A stretch of DNA of 64,000 bases. Origin: Bacteroidota bacterium (GTDB lineage: Bacteria; Bacteroidota; Bacteroidia; Bacteroidales; VadinHA17). The first letter of the stretch is position 1, and each line of letters starts with the position of its first letter. The position numbers and the translations under genes were made by a program. Of the stretch, positions 1 to 8,363 are shown piece after piece. The notes below the pieces were generated by a model. The model was not told the DNA's origin. It searched no databases and saw nothing but the letters and a program-made list of their open reading frames with translations. The stretch lies in NCBI GenBank assembly GCA_011049175.1, contig DSCJ01000115.1, forward strand, positions 1 through 64,000, given 5' to 3'.

Positions 1-158
1 CCGGATTGACCCCGGGAAGTTGAAAAACACCCCACTGCAACGACAACAGGCTTTCCCCTGGTGAGCTCTCCTATAATGGATCACGCTTTGCGTAATCCAG
101 CCTTCCGGATTGACCCCGGGAAGATGAAAAACACCCCACTGCAACGACAACAGGCTTT
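1..158. repeat. Two direct 54-bp repeats with 50-bp spacer
   Basis: Bases 1-54 and 105-158 (ccggattgaccccgggaag...) are the same except at one position (t at 20, a at 124). The spacer holds a near-perfect hairpin, ggatcacgc-ttt-gcgtaatcc, at about 79-99. The first copy begins at the window edge, so the array may continue to the left. There is no coding sequence here. Function is unknown; it looks like an intergenic repeat family. Confidence 0.85.
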
Positions 159-178
159 TTCCTTTCGTCTGCAATCAT

Positions 179-186
179 TATTTTTG
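179..186 (+). promoter_or_regulatory. Candidate -7 box for the superoxide reductase gene
   Basis: TATTTTTG matches the Bacteroidota -7 consensus TAnnTTTG and lies 20 bases before the ATG at 207. A T-run at 156-160 sits at a suitable distance to act as a weak -33 element. Prediction only. Confidence 0.35.
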
Positions 187-206
187 AAATTCCAAAATCA
201 CCCGTC

Positions 207-590
207 ATGCCGCGCATATTCAAACCTGTAGACATTGATAAAGAAGACAGAGAATCGAGAAAAGATTACTTCGACCGGCATACTCCCCGGATCATCTGTG
301 ACGATACGGCCCAAACAGGAAAAAAATTCAGGGTAAAGGTGGTGGTGGGCAACCGCTACCAGCATCCCGACGATCACGACCATTATATCCATTACGTTCA
401 GCTATGGAACAGGGAAACTTTCCTGGCCGAAGCACATTTTACCTCGGGCACCCTGGGAAATCAAGCCGGGCAGATAGAAGTGGATTTCTACATTGTTCCC
501 GGCGAGGTAAGCATGAACCTGTGCGCCATGGCCGCATGCACCAAACACGGGCTCTGGCAGAGCGAGGAAAAGGAAGTGAAGGTAAAATAA
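207..590 (+). CDS. Superoxide reductase (desulfoferrodoxin/neelaredoxin-like, class II)
   Basis: A 127-residue cytosolic protein of the superoxide reductase-like family, which reduces superoxide to hydrogen peroxide without making oxygen. This is a common defence in anaerobes. The mononuclear Fe(His)4Cys site is complete: His25 (in RHTPRI), His53 and His59 (in QHPDDHDHYI), and Cys111 and His114 (in CTKHG). The usual Glu-Lys before the first ligand is replaced by Asp23-Arg24, so a basic residue is kept but the lysine thought to attract superoxide is not. There is no N-terminal rubredoxin-like Cys4 domain, so it is the short one-iron form. It stands alone, followed 59 bp later by an unrelated peptidase gene. 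The electron donor (usually rubredoxin) is not encoded here. Confidence 0.88.
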   Translation: MPRIFKPVDIDKEDRESRKDYFDRHTPRIICDDTAQTGKKFRVKVVVGNRYQHPDDHDHYIHYVQLWNRETFLAEAHFTSGTLGNQAGQIEVDFYIVPGEVSMNLCAMAACTKHGLWQSEEKEVKVK

Positions 591-618
591 CTGCGGTCAG
601 AGGCCCGGAAAATAATAT

Positions 619-626
619 TATCTTTG
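619..626 (+). promoter_or_regulatory. Candidate -7 box for the M23 peptidase gene
   Basis: TATCTTTG matches TAnnTTTG and lies 24 bases before the ATG at 650. This helps to place the start there and not at the upstream in-frame codon at 404, which lies inside the superoxide reductase gene. No clear -33 box is visible. Confidence 0.4.
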
Positions 627-649
627 TTTTTTATTTTACCAGCTTCCTA

Positions 650-1528
650 ATGGCAAAAACAAAACAGAATACGCAGAAATCGGGAGAAAGGAAAAAGAAC
701 TGGAGGCAGGTATTCCGGTTCATGGTCATACATGACAAATCTCTGAAAGAGGTATTCACCATCCGGTTTACCAAGCTGGAAGCATCTGTATACGTAGGAT
801 TGCTGGTGCTGATCATCATAGCCATTACCACGGTCATCATATTTTTTACCCGGGTTAGGGAACTGGTTCCCGGATATCCCGACAGTTATATGCGCAGAAG
901 CATTGTTATGAATGCTATCTTGCTCGATTCCCTGGAAAATGAGCTGCGTATGCGTGACAGGTATTTTGAGAACATCCGGGCCATCATTTCCGGCGAAGAA
1001 CCCGACAGCTTTCTGTTATCAAGCGACACCAACACCAGTATGAGGCAGATTGAATTTACCCGTTCCCCGGAAGATTCCATCCTCAGGCATCAGATAGAGA
1101 TAGAGGAACGTTTCAGCCTGTCGCTCACCGAACCGGTGGAAATAAACCGCGACATCTCCGGCCTGTTTTTCGTACCACCCGTACAGGGCATTGTGGTGAA
1201 CAGCTTCAATGCCGCAGAAAATCATTACGGTACCGATATTGTGGCACCGCCACGTGAGCTGGTCAAAGCCACCCTTGACGGCACGGTGATCATGGCGGCA
1301 TGGACCCTGGAAACAGGCTATGTTATTCAGATACAACACGATCATGATCTGGTATCGGTATACAAACATAACCAGGAACTTCTAAAGCAAACCGGTAATG
1401 TGGTAAAGGCAGGTGATGCCATTGCGATCATGGGGAACCTGGGGGAATATTCAACCGGGCCCCACCTGCATTTCGAATTATGGCACAAAGGCATTCCCGT
1501 TGATACAGAAGAGTATATTGCCTTCTGA
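650..1528 (+). CDS. Membrane-anchored M23 (LytM-type) metallopeptidase
   Basis: A 292-residue envelope protein. A basic N-terminus (KTKQNTQKSGERKKNWRQ) is followed by one membrane helix at about residues 45-68, a linker, and a C-terminal M23 domain from about residue 175. Zinc ligands are visible as His192 and Asp196 (HYGTD) and His274 (HLHFE), with His240 and His272 as the usual catalytic histidines, so it is probably an active peptidoglycan endopeptidase instead of a degenerate activator. The ORF track begins at 404, but that part overlaps the upstream gene. The ATG at 650 gives a sensible protein and has a promoter motif just upstream. The gene ends 24 bp before ispC and may be cotranscribed with it. 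Confidence 0.88.
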   Translation: MAKTKQNTQKSGERKKNWRQVFRFMVIHDKSLKEVFTIRFTKLEASVYVGLLVLIIIAITTVIIFFTRVRELVPGYPDSYMRRSIVMNAILLDSLENELRMRDRYFENIRAIISGEEPDSFLLSSDTNTSMRQIEFTRSPEDSILRHQIEIEERFSLSLTEPVEINRDISGLFFVPPVQGIVVNSFNAAENHYGTDIVAPPRELVKATLDGTVIMAAWTLETGYVIQIQHDHDLVSVYKHNQELLKQTGNVVKAGDAIAIMGNLGEYSTGPHLHFELWHKGIPVDTEEYIAF

Positions 1529-1552
1529 TTGGCAGATTTAAGACTGGCAGGC

Positions 1553-2728
1553 ATGCAAAAGAAACTGGCCATCCTTGGTTCCACAGGATCCATCGGCAGG
1601 CAAACCCTGGAGGTCGTTGATGGATTCCCTTCTACCTTCAAAGTGGAACTGCTTACAGCACGGAACAGTGTGGAATTGCTGGCCGCACAGGCCAGGAAAT
1701 ACCTGCCTTCGAAGGCATACATTGCCAATCCTGATAAGCGGGATTTACTTGTAGATGCTCTAAGGGAAACCCGCGTACAGGTACTGGGTTCCGAGGAGGA
1801 AATGATAGAAGCTCTGCACGAAGAGAAGGTGGATATGGTCGTGTCGTCGCTGGTAGGGTTTGCCGGACTGAAGCCCACCCTCCATGCCCTGGAGGCAGGG
1901 AAAACAGTTGCCCTTGCTAACAAGGAAACCATGGTGGTGGCCGGCGATCTGGTCACTCGGGTAGCCAGAGAAAAAGGAGCCATAATCCTTCCGATAGATT
2001 CGGAACATTCGGCCATTTTCCAGTGTCTGGCGGGAGAAGAGGAAAAAACCGTGGAAAAAGTGATCCTCACGGCCTCGGGTGGCCCGTTTCGCGGCCGTAA
2101 CCGCAAATTTCTGGCCAATGTATCTGCCGCTGAAGCGTTGAACCATCCCAACTGGAAAATGGGCGACAAGATCACCATCGACTGCGCCACGATGATGAAC
2201 AAAGGGCTTGAAGCCATTGAGGCTCGGTGGTTTTTTAACCTGGACCCTTCCCAGATCGAGGTGATTATCCACCCGCAATCAATCATACACTCCATGGTAC
2301 AGTTTCACGACGGAAGTGTCAAAGCCCAGATGGGACTGCCCGATATGCGGTTACCCATTCTGTATGCCCTGGCATATCCATCCCGCATAAAATCATCCTT
2401 CCCGAGGTATTCTCCCCTTGATTTCCCCTCCCTTACCTTCGAGAAACCGGATGCGGACACTTTCAGGAATCTGTCGCTGGCATTCGAAACCATGAAAAAG
2501 GGAGGAAATGCTCCCTGTATAATGAATGCCGCCAATGAAATTGCGGTGGAGGCCTTCCTGAGAAAACAGACCGGTTTTAACGATATTCCTGATATTATTG
2601 CCTATGCCCTGGGAAAAGTGCCATTTATCAGTAAGCCTCATCTGAACGACTATACGGAATCGGATCGTGAAGCCCGACATTACGCCAGGGAAAGGATCGG
2701 ATCCCCTGATTGGGGAAGATCGGAATAA
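1553..2728 (+). CDS. ispC: 1-deoxy-D-xylulose 5-phosphate reductoisomerase
   Basis: A cytosolic enzyme of the MEP isoprenoid pathway that converts DXP to 2-C-methyl-D-erythritol 4-phosphate with NADPH. It has 391 residues, the normal family length. The dinucleotide-binding loop GSTGSIG is at residues 9-15. The metal/substrate region is recognised from SEHSAIFQ, ASGGPF, HPNWKMGDKITIDCATMMNKGLE and HPQSIIHSMV. The ATG at 1553 (MQKKLAILG) is preferred to the TTG at 1529 because it puts the nucleotide-binding loop at the usual distance from the N-terminus. It lies 24 bp after the peptidase gene and 45 bp before rseP; an ispC-rseP pairing is common in bacteria. Confidence 0.97.
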   Translation: MQKKLAILGSTGSIGRQTLEVVDGFPSTFKVELLTARNSVELLAAQARKYLPSKAYIANPDKRDLLVDALRETRVQVLGSEEEMIEALHEEKVDMVVSSLVGFAGLKPTLHALEAGKTVALANKETMVVAGDLVTRVAREKGAIILPIDSEHSAIFQCLAGEEEKTVEKVILTASGGPFRGRNRKFLANVSAAEALNHPNWKMGDKITIDCATMMNKGLEAIEARWFFNLDPSQIEVIIHPQSIIHSMVQFHDGSVKAQMGLPDMRLPILYALAYPSRIKSSFPRYSPLDFPSLTFEKPDADTFRNLSLAFETMKKGGNAPCIMNAANEIAVEAFLRKQTGFNDIPDIIAYALGKVPFISKPHLNDYTESDREARHYARERIGSPDWGRSE

Positions 2729-2741
2729 GATGTTATTTTTG
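2710..2741 (+). promoter_or_regulatory. Candidate promoter for rseP
   Basis: TTG at 2710-2712 and TATTTTTG at 2734-2741 have spacing suited to a Bacteroidota -33/-7 promoter. The -33 element lies inside the end of ispC, so rseP may be transcribed on its own as well as by read-through. Confidence 0.4.
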
Positions 2742-2773
2742 CACCGTTTACCAAACCGGAACGAAACAAGACC

Positions 2774-4093
2774 ATGGAAATACTGACACAGATACTCGGG
2801 TTGGTTCTGAGCCTGTCCATTCTGGTGATCCTGCATGAAACAGGACATTTTATTTTTGCCAGGCTATTTAACACCCGGGTAGAAAAGTTTTACCTCTTTT
2901 TCAATCCGTGGTTCTCCCTGTTCAAATTCAAAAAGGGCGAAACGGAGTACGGGCTGGGCTGGCTACCCCTGGGAGGGTATGTTAAGATCGCAGGAATGAT
3001 CGACGAGTCGCTTGACCGCGAACAGCTAAAAAAGCCTCCCCAGCCATGGGAATTCAGGTCGAAGCCCGCCTGGCAACGCTTGCTCATCATGCTGGGAGGT
3101 GTTTTGGTCAATTTTCTGCTGGCCCTTGCCATCTATTCCATGATCCTGTACAACTGGGGAGAGCAGTACCTGCCGGCCGACGAAGTCAAATTCGGATATG
3201 ATTTTCATCCCGTGGCAGAGGAAATCGGTTTCCAGGACGGGGATATCATAATCCGGATCAATCAGGAACCGGTGGACGACTATACCCGGATCCTTCCCAG
3301 CCTCATTATGGATGAAGTGCACGCCGTAACGGTAATGCGAAACGGCAGGGAGGTGAGGGTGTATGTTCCTGACGATTTTCCGAAAAGGATTATCAGTGAG
3401 GAAGTGAAAAACCTGCTTACCCTGAACGTGCCTTTCGTGGTAGACAGTATCATTCCGGGCCATGTGGCCGGTGAAGCCGGGTTCATGAAAGGCGACAGCG
3501 TAGTGGCTATCAATGGTACGCCCACCCCCTTTTATCATCAATTTGAAGAAATAAAACAACAAAACAAGGGGAAAGAGGTAGAGGTGACAGTCATAAGAAA
3601 GGACCAGCCGGTGAACCTTTCTTTCCGGTTGCCCGAATCCGGAACCATCGGTATCGGGAACCGGCCGATGAGCCATTTTTTCAATCTGAATGAAATAAAA
3701 TACGGGTTTTTTGAGTCCATTCCGGCCGGGATCCGGCTGGGTGTGGAAACGCTCGTTTTCTATGTGAAACAACTCCGGCTGGTTTTTTCTCCCGAGGGGG
3801 CTCGTCAGCTGGGTGGTTTTGGCACCATCGGAAGCCTCTTCCCGAAACAGTGGAACTGGTATCAATTCTGGAACATGACGGCTTTCCTGTCAGTGATCCT
3901 GGCTTTTATGAATATCCTTCCCATTCCTGCGCTGGACGGGGGACATGTCATGTTTCTCACTTACGAAATAATTACCGGACGGAAGCCGGGCGACAAGTTT
4001 CTGGAAATTGCCCAGATCGCCGGGCTGATCATCCTGCTGGGATTGATCATCTTTGCCAATGCCAACGATATCATACGATGGCTGGGAAAATGA
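2774..4093 (+). CDS. rseP: Site-2 intramembrane metalloprotease (RseP family)
   Basis: A 439-residue polytopic inner-membrane protease that cuts transmembrane segments, typically of anti-sigma factors or leftover signal peptides. The zinc motif HETGH is at residues 21-25 in the first membrane helix, and the third ligand is Asp388 in NILPIPALDGGH near the C-terminus. Two PDZ-like regions lie between them (around GFQDGDIIIRINQEPV and GFMKGDSVVAINGTP), as in E. coli RseP. The membrane segment around residue 105 (LLIMLGGVLVNFLLALAIYSMIL) is typical. Downstream is tatA, 57 bp away. Substrates cannot be told from sequence; the organism probably has ECF sigma/anti-sigma pairs that would use it. Confidence 0.95.
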   Translation: MEILTQILGLVLSLSILVILHETGHFIFARLFNTRVEKFYLFFNPWFSLFKFKKGETEYGLGWLPLGGYVKIAGMIDESLDREQLKKPPQPWEFRSKPAWQRLLIMLGGVLVNFLLALAIYSMILYNWGEQYLPADEVKFGYDFHPVAEEIGFQDGDIIIRINQEPVDDYTRILPSLIMDEVHAVTVMRNGREVRVYVPDDFPKRIISEEVKNLLTLNVPFVVDSIIPGHVAGEAGFMKGDSVVAINGTPTPFYHQFEEIKQQNKGKEVEVTVIRKDQPVNLSFRLPESGTIGIGNRPMSHFFNLNEIKYGFFESIPAGIRLGVETLVFYVKQLRLVFSPEGARQLGGFGTIGSLFPKQWNWYQFWNMTAFLSVILAFMNILPIPALDGGHVMFLTYEIITGRKPGDKFLEIAQIAGLIILLGLIIFANANDIIRWLGK

Positions 4094-4117
4094 TTCGAAA
4101 AAACAAAAATAATTATG

Positions 4118-4125
4118 TAGCTTTG
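4118..4125 (+). promoter_or_regulatory. Candidate -7 box for tatA
   Basis: TAGCTTTG matches TAnnTTTG, 25 bases before the tatA ATG. No strong -33 element is visible. Confidence 0.35.
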
Positions 4126-4150
4126 TATAACTCATAAATACAGGAAGCCC

Positions 4151-4360
4151 ATGAATCTTTTTATCATCGCAGGAATGATCGGCCCCTGGCAAATTGTGCT
4201 GATCGTTGTAATATTGCTTCTTCTTTTCGGCGGAAGAAAAATTCCCGAACTGATGAAGGGACTGGGCCAGGGTTTGAAAGAATTCAAAAAAGCCACCTCA
4301 CAGGATGATGAGGATACCGGGGGAAAAACGGAAGATTCGAAAAAACTGGAGAAGGAATAA
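4151..4360 (+). CDS. tatA: Twin-arginine translocase subunit TatA/TatE
   Basis: A 69-residue protein with one N-terminal membrane helix ([14 protein letters not shown]), the conserved FGGRKIPEL hinge, a short amphipathic helix ([15 protein letters not shown]) and an acidic, disordered tail. This is the standard TatA build. It oligomerises to form the pore that moves folded proteins across the inner membrane. tatB and tatC are not in the window. A strong terminator follows 24 bp downstream. Confidence 0.95.
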   Translation: MNLFIIAGMIGPWQIVLIVVILLLLFGGRKIPELMKGLGQGLKEFKKATSQDDEDTGGKTEDSKKLEKE

Positions 4361-4384
4361 ACATCTCCTTTAAGAAAACCGCAT

Positions 4385-4423
4385 AACCTGCCGGACATAC
4401 CCATGTACCGGCAGGTTTTCTTT
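4385..4423 (+). terminator. Rho-independent terminator after tatA
   Basis: A perfect 10-bp stem, AACCTGCCGG / CCGGCAGGTT, with a 13-base loop is followed by a T-rich stretch (ttcttt). It ends the transcript containing rseP-tatA. Confidence 0.85.
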
Positions 4424-4520
4424 AAGGGGTTCTGCCATGTCTTTTTCAACATGCCGTTCAGTCAATTTTTTTTCAGTAAATTTCGTTCATCAAATAAAAC
4501 CTGTAATATTTCTCTATGAT

Positions 4521-5516
4521 ATGAAAACAAAAAACATACTTTTCAGTCTGTTTATTGCCATCCTGCTCGTCCATACAGCCTGCAACAGCACGAGGGACAC
4601 CAATCTGCCCGGGATTTCAGGAAAATCAGGGGAAATTATTGTGGTAACAGAAAACCACCGCTGGCAGGACACTCTGGGGAAAACCATCCGGAGCGTCCTG
4701 GAGGAAGAGCTTCTGTACCTGCCTCAGGCTGAACCCATGTTCTCCCTGATTCATATTACCCCGGCACAGTTTGGGAAAATTTTCCAGACACACCGGAACA
4801 TCCTCTTTTTAAAACTGCATCCCGATTCACTGGAGCCCAGGATCAGCGTACGACGCAATGTGTGGGCCAGCCCCCAGCTGGTGATGGATATGATCGGTCC
4901 GTCGGATACCAGCCTATGCCGGTATATTCTTGAGAGCAGGGAACAGATCACGGAACGTTTTAACCGGAGTGAAAAACAGAGGCTGATATCCAATGCCCGC
5001 AAATACCAGGATATGGAGATTGTAAACACCCTGAAGGAAAAACACCGGCTTTCCCTGTTTATTCCCAGGGGTTATTCCCTGGATGTGGATTCTGCCGATT
5101 TTGCATGGATATCCCTTGAATCACCCACCACCACTCAGGGCATTTTGATTTACATCTCTCCGTACCAGAATCCGAATGTCTTCACCCTGGAAAACATGAT
5201 CAGAAGGCGTGACCGGTTTCTGCGTCGTTATGTGCCCGGACCGCTTCCCGGCAGCCGGATGGCTACGGAAACCATCCTGGCGCCACGGCTCACTGAATTT
5301 GAAGATAAAGGCCATTATTTTGCAAGGCTGGAAGGTTTATGGAAACTGGAAGGCCGCGGTTCCATGGGAGGTCCTTTCGTAAGCCTTTCCACGGTGGATG
5401 AAAAAAGAAACAGGGTGGTTACTGCCGAAGGTTTTGTATTTGCCCCCGGAGAAGAAAAAAGGGAATTGCTCAGGCAGGTCGAGGCGATCATATATACTCT
5501 CCAAATCGTTGAATGA
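4521..5516 (+). CDS. DUF4837 family lipoprotein
   Basis: A 331-residue predicted lipoprotein. The start at 4521 (MKTKNILFSLFIAILLVHTAC) gives a proper lipoprotein signal peptide with a lipobox ending at Cys20. The ORF track's 28 extra residues upstream do not fit a signal peptide and follow the terminator. The body matches what I recall of DUF4837, a Bacteroidota-restricted envelope family of unknown function: GEIIVVTENHRWQDTLGKTIRSVLEE near the N-terminus and a C-terminal part with RLEGLWKLEGRGSMGGPFVS. No catalytic motif is evident. It stands alone between a terminator and pepA. Confidence 0.75.
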   Translation: MKTKNILFSLFIAILLVHTACNSTRDTNLPGISGKSGEIIVVTENHRWQDTLGKTIRSVLEEELLYLPQAEPMFSLIHITPAQFGKIFQTHRNILFLKLHPDSLEPRISVRRNVWASPQLVMDMIGPSDTSLCRYILESREQITERFNRSEKQRLISNARKYQDMEIVNTLKEKHRLSLFIPRGYSLDVDSADFAWISLESPTTTQGILIYISPYQNPNVFTLENMIRRRDRFLRRYVPGPLPGSRMATETILAPRLTEFEDKGHYFARLEGLWKLEGRGSMGGPFVSLSTVDEKRNRVVTAEGFVFAPGEEKRELLRQVEAIIYTLQIVE

Positions 5517-5627
5517 TCCAATAAGGAGGGTTTTCTCAGCAAGGAATATCCCCGGCTGACATAGGGCATTCCTTCTTCCGCTGCGAGATAAATTTTTACT
5601 ACATTTATCCCCAAATCCTGTATTCAA

Positions 5628-7094
5628 ATGACAATATATCCCGATATAATCCAGGGTCAGCCCGACGATGCAAGCCAGGCTTTGATCTTTCTTGTTCCCG
5701 GCATCGCCAAAGCCGGCAGCCTGCCTCTTCCGGATAATGAACGGAATTACCTTCGGAAAAAGCTGGACCAGAAAGAAGAACTGGTGGTGATCCAGGGCAT
5801 GGGACAATGGAAACTGATCGTTTTAGGTACGGAACAGGAAAACCTTCCTGCCCTGCTGGAAAACAGCCGGAAACTTGGCACGCGGGTCCGGAAAATCCTT
5901 ACCGAAGCACACATCAGGGAGTGTGGCCTGGTTGATAGCACCGGTGATTCAAAACTTGTCATAGCGTTCCTTGAGGGAATGGTCCTGTCAGGCTATCAAT
6001 TTCTCAAATACCTCACCGGCAAAGAAAAAGAAAAAAGAAAATATTCCCTTGAAAAATGCACCGTATCCTGTCAGGAAATCCCTGCCGGCGATTTTCATTC
6101 ATTCCGTTACCTGCTGGAAGGGGTTTATGCCGCCCGCGACCTGGTGAACGAACCCTTATCATACCTCACTGCAGTGCAGCTGGGAAAAGAATTTGAAAAG
6201 ATGGGAACTGAAGCAGGCTTCCGGGTAGAAGTATTCAATAAAAAGAAAATTGAAAGCCTCCGCATGGGAGGACTACTGGCAGTAAACAGGGGAAGCATTG
6301 ATCCGCCCACCTTCACGGTCATGGAATACAAGCCGCCGCACGCAGTAAACAAAAAACCCTATGTACTGGTGGGAAAAGGAGTGGTATACGATACCGGGGG
6401 GTTAAGCCTGAAACCCACCAAAGACAGTATGGACTACATGAAGTCGGATATGGCAGGTGCGGCTGCTGTAGCCGGTGCCATGTACGCCATCGCACGTTCA
6501 CAGCTTCCGGTCCATGTGCTGGCCCTGGTGCCAGCCACCGATAACCGCCCCGACGGGAATGCCTATGCTCCGGGTGATGTGATCACGATGTACGACGGGA
6601 CAACGGTGGAAGTGCTCAATACCGACGCCGAAGGACGGATGATCCTGGCCGATGCCCTCAGTTATGCCCGGCAATACGAGCCGGAACTCGTTGTGGAGCT
6701 TTCCACCCTTACCGGATCGGCCAGCATGGCTCTCGGTCCTTATGGCATCGTGGGAATGGGAAATGCGGGAAAAAGCCTTTTTACCCGGCTTCAGCAATGT
6801 GGGGAAGAGGTATACGAACGGGTAGTGGAATTCCCCTTCTGGCAGGAATACCGCGATCAGCTGAAAAGCGAAATAGCCGACCTGAAGAATATAGGCGAAA
6901 GAGAAGGCGGAGCCATTTCTGCCGGAAAATTTCTGGAACATTTTACCGGCTATCCTTTCATCCACCTCGATATTGCAGGTCCTGCCTTCCTGAACAAAGA
7001 GAACCATTACAGGAAAAAAGGAGGTACCGGGGTGGGTGTGAGGCTCCTGGTAAGGTTCTTCCGCGAAATCACTCTTGAAAAAGAGAAACGGTAA
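5628..7094 (+). CDS. pepA: M17 leucyl aminopeptidase
   Basis: A 488-residue cytosolic zinc/manganese aminopeptidase of family M17, which releases N-terminal residues from peptides. The active-site signature NTDAEGRMIL is at residues 331-340. Metal-binding Lys250 and Asp255 lie in GKGVVYDTGG, and MKSDMAGAAAV supplies further ligands. The N-terminal domain (residues 1 to about 170) is the variable, non-catalytic half. The length is normal. It is followed 32 bp later by pdxA. It may assist peptide scavenging together with the DPP7-type peptidase further along, but that link is inferred. Confidence 0.93.
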   Translation: MTIYPDIIQGQPDDASQALIFLVPGIAKAGSLPLPDNERNYLRKKLDQKEELVVIQGMGQWKLIVLGTEQENLPALLENSRKLGTRVRKILTEAHIRECGLVDSTGDSKLVIAFLEGMVLSGYQFLKYLTGKEKEKRKYSLEKCTVSCQEIPAGDFHSFRYLLEGVYAARDLVNEPLSYLTAVQLGKEFEKMGTEAGFRVEVFNKKKIESLRMGGLLAVNRGSIDPPTFTVMEYKPPHAVNKKPYVLVGKGVVYDTGGLSLKPTKDSMDYMKSDMAGAAAVAGAMYAIARSQLPVHVLALVPATDNRPDGNAYAPGDVITMYDGTTVEVLNTDAEGRMILADALSYARQYEPELVVELSTLTGSASMALGPYGIVGMGNAGKSLFTRLQQCGEEVYERVVEFPFWQEYRDQLKSEIADLKNIGEREGGAISAGKFLEHFTGYPFIHLDIAGPAFLNKENHYRKKGGTGVGVRLLVRFFREITLEKEKR

Positions 7095-7126
7095 TCATTG
7101 TAAACACATTAATTCTTTTCGTGACC

Positions 7127-8206
7127 ATGTCAAATGATAAAATCAGGGTAGGAATCACTCAGGGAGATATCAATGGAATTGGATATGAAGTGATTATCAA
7201 AACCCTGCAGGATAACAGGTTGTATGATACCTGCGTGCCGGTTGTTTACGGTTCGCCAAAGGTAGCAGCATACCACCGGAAGGCAGTCAATATTCAGAAA
7301 TTCAGCTTCAACAATATCCGGCATGCTGCCGAAGCGCATGAGAAACGCCCCAACATGGTCAATGTGGCTGACGACGATATCCGGGTGGAGCTGGGGAAGG
7401 CCACCCCCGCCGCCGGAGAAGCGGCTCTGGCAGCCCTGCAGGCAGCGGTTAAAGACCTGAAGGCAGGCCTGATCGATGTGCTGGTAACCGCTCCCATCAG
7501 CAAATATTCCATCCGTTCCGGCGAATTCTCTTTTCCCGGCCATACGGAATACCTGGCCTCAGAATTCGGCGGAGAAACCCTGATGCTGATGCTAAGTGAT
7601 GTCATGCGCGTGGGGATGGCTACCGGGCACATCCCCCTGCACGAAGTTCCCGGTCAGATTACGGAAGACCTGATCCTGAGGAAATTGCGTATCATGGAAC
7701 TCTCCATGCAACGCGATTTCATGATCCGGAAACCCCGCCTGGCCGTTTTGAGTCTGAATCCACATGCAGGTGAAGAAGGGATTCTGGGGGAGACGGAACA
7801 GGAGATCATCGTACCTGCCCTGAAAACCGCCCGGGAGGAAAACATACTGGCTTTCGGCCCATACCCGGCCGATGGTTTCTTCGGATCGGGAAGTTTCCGG
7901 AATTTTGATGCCATTCTGGCCATGTACCACGACCAGGGGCTGATCCCTTTCAAATCGCTGGCTTTCGATACCGGCGTAAACTTCACAGCCGGCCTGGAAG
8001 TGATCCGTACCTCGCCGGCCCATGGAACCGCTTTTGATATAGCTGGTGAAGACAAGGCTTCTCCCGACTCCTTCCGCCATGCACTGTACGCAGCATGCGA
8101 CATTTTCAGAAACCGGAAAATGTATGAAGAGATCACCAGCAATCCCCTTTCAGGAGAACCTTCCCCGCAGAACGGGGAGGGTGAAGAAGAGGTGCCGGAG
8201 GAATAG
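7127..8206 (+). CDS. pdxA: 4-hydroxythreonine-4-phosphate dehydrogenase
   Basis: A 359-residue cytosolic enzyme of the DXP-dependent vitamin B6 pathway. It oxidises 4-phosphohydroxy-L-threonine with NAD(P)+. Family motifs are GDINGIGYEV at the N-terminus, PISKYSIRSGEFSFPGHTEYLA (metal-binding His), LNPHAGEEG, and MYHDQGLIPFKSL...GVNFTAGLEVIRTSPAHGTAFDIAG (remaining metal ligands). The ORF track uses a GTG at 7121, but the ATG six bases later is the more likely start. The last 25 residues (NPLSGEPSPQNGEGEEEVPEE) are an unusual acidic tail beyond the conserved domain. Pyridoxal phosphate is the cofactor of SufS in this window; that is a metabolic link only. Confidence 0.93.
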   Translation: MSNDKIRVGITQGDINGIGYEVIIKTLQDNRLYDTCVPVVYGSPKVAAYHRKAVNIQKFSFNNIRHAAEAHEKRPNMVNVADDDIRVELGKATPAAGEAALAALQAAVKDLKAGLIDVLVTAPISKYSIRSGEFSFPGHTEYLASEFGGETLMLMLSDVMRVGMATGHIPLHEVPGQITEDLILRKLRIMELSMQRDFMIRKPRLAVLSLNPHAGEEGILGETEQEIIVPALKTAREENILAFGPYPADGFFGSGSFRNFDAILAMYHDQGLIPFKSLAFDTGVNFTAGLEVIRTSPAHGTAFDIAGEDKASPDSFRHALYAACDIFRNRKMYEEITSNPLSGEPSPQNGEGEEEVPEE

Positions 8207-8363
8207 ACCCCGCACCTGCCGAATAACATACGGTAAATCTGCCGGGTGAATGGGAAAATGCCGCAGAACATAACCAAACATTGTCACTGCCGCTGGATAT
8301 TGTCTGTTTTTACCTGTAATTTTGGTAAAAACTATCAAATCTCATCATCAAAACCCCAAAACC

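Noticed and set aside
1-158. CRISPR array at the left edge
   Set aside because: Repeats are 54 bp, only two are seen, they differ by one base, and no cas gene is present; CRISPR repeats are shorter.
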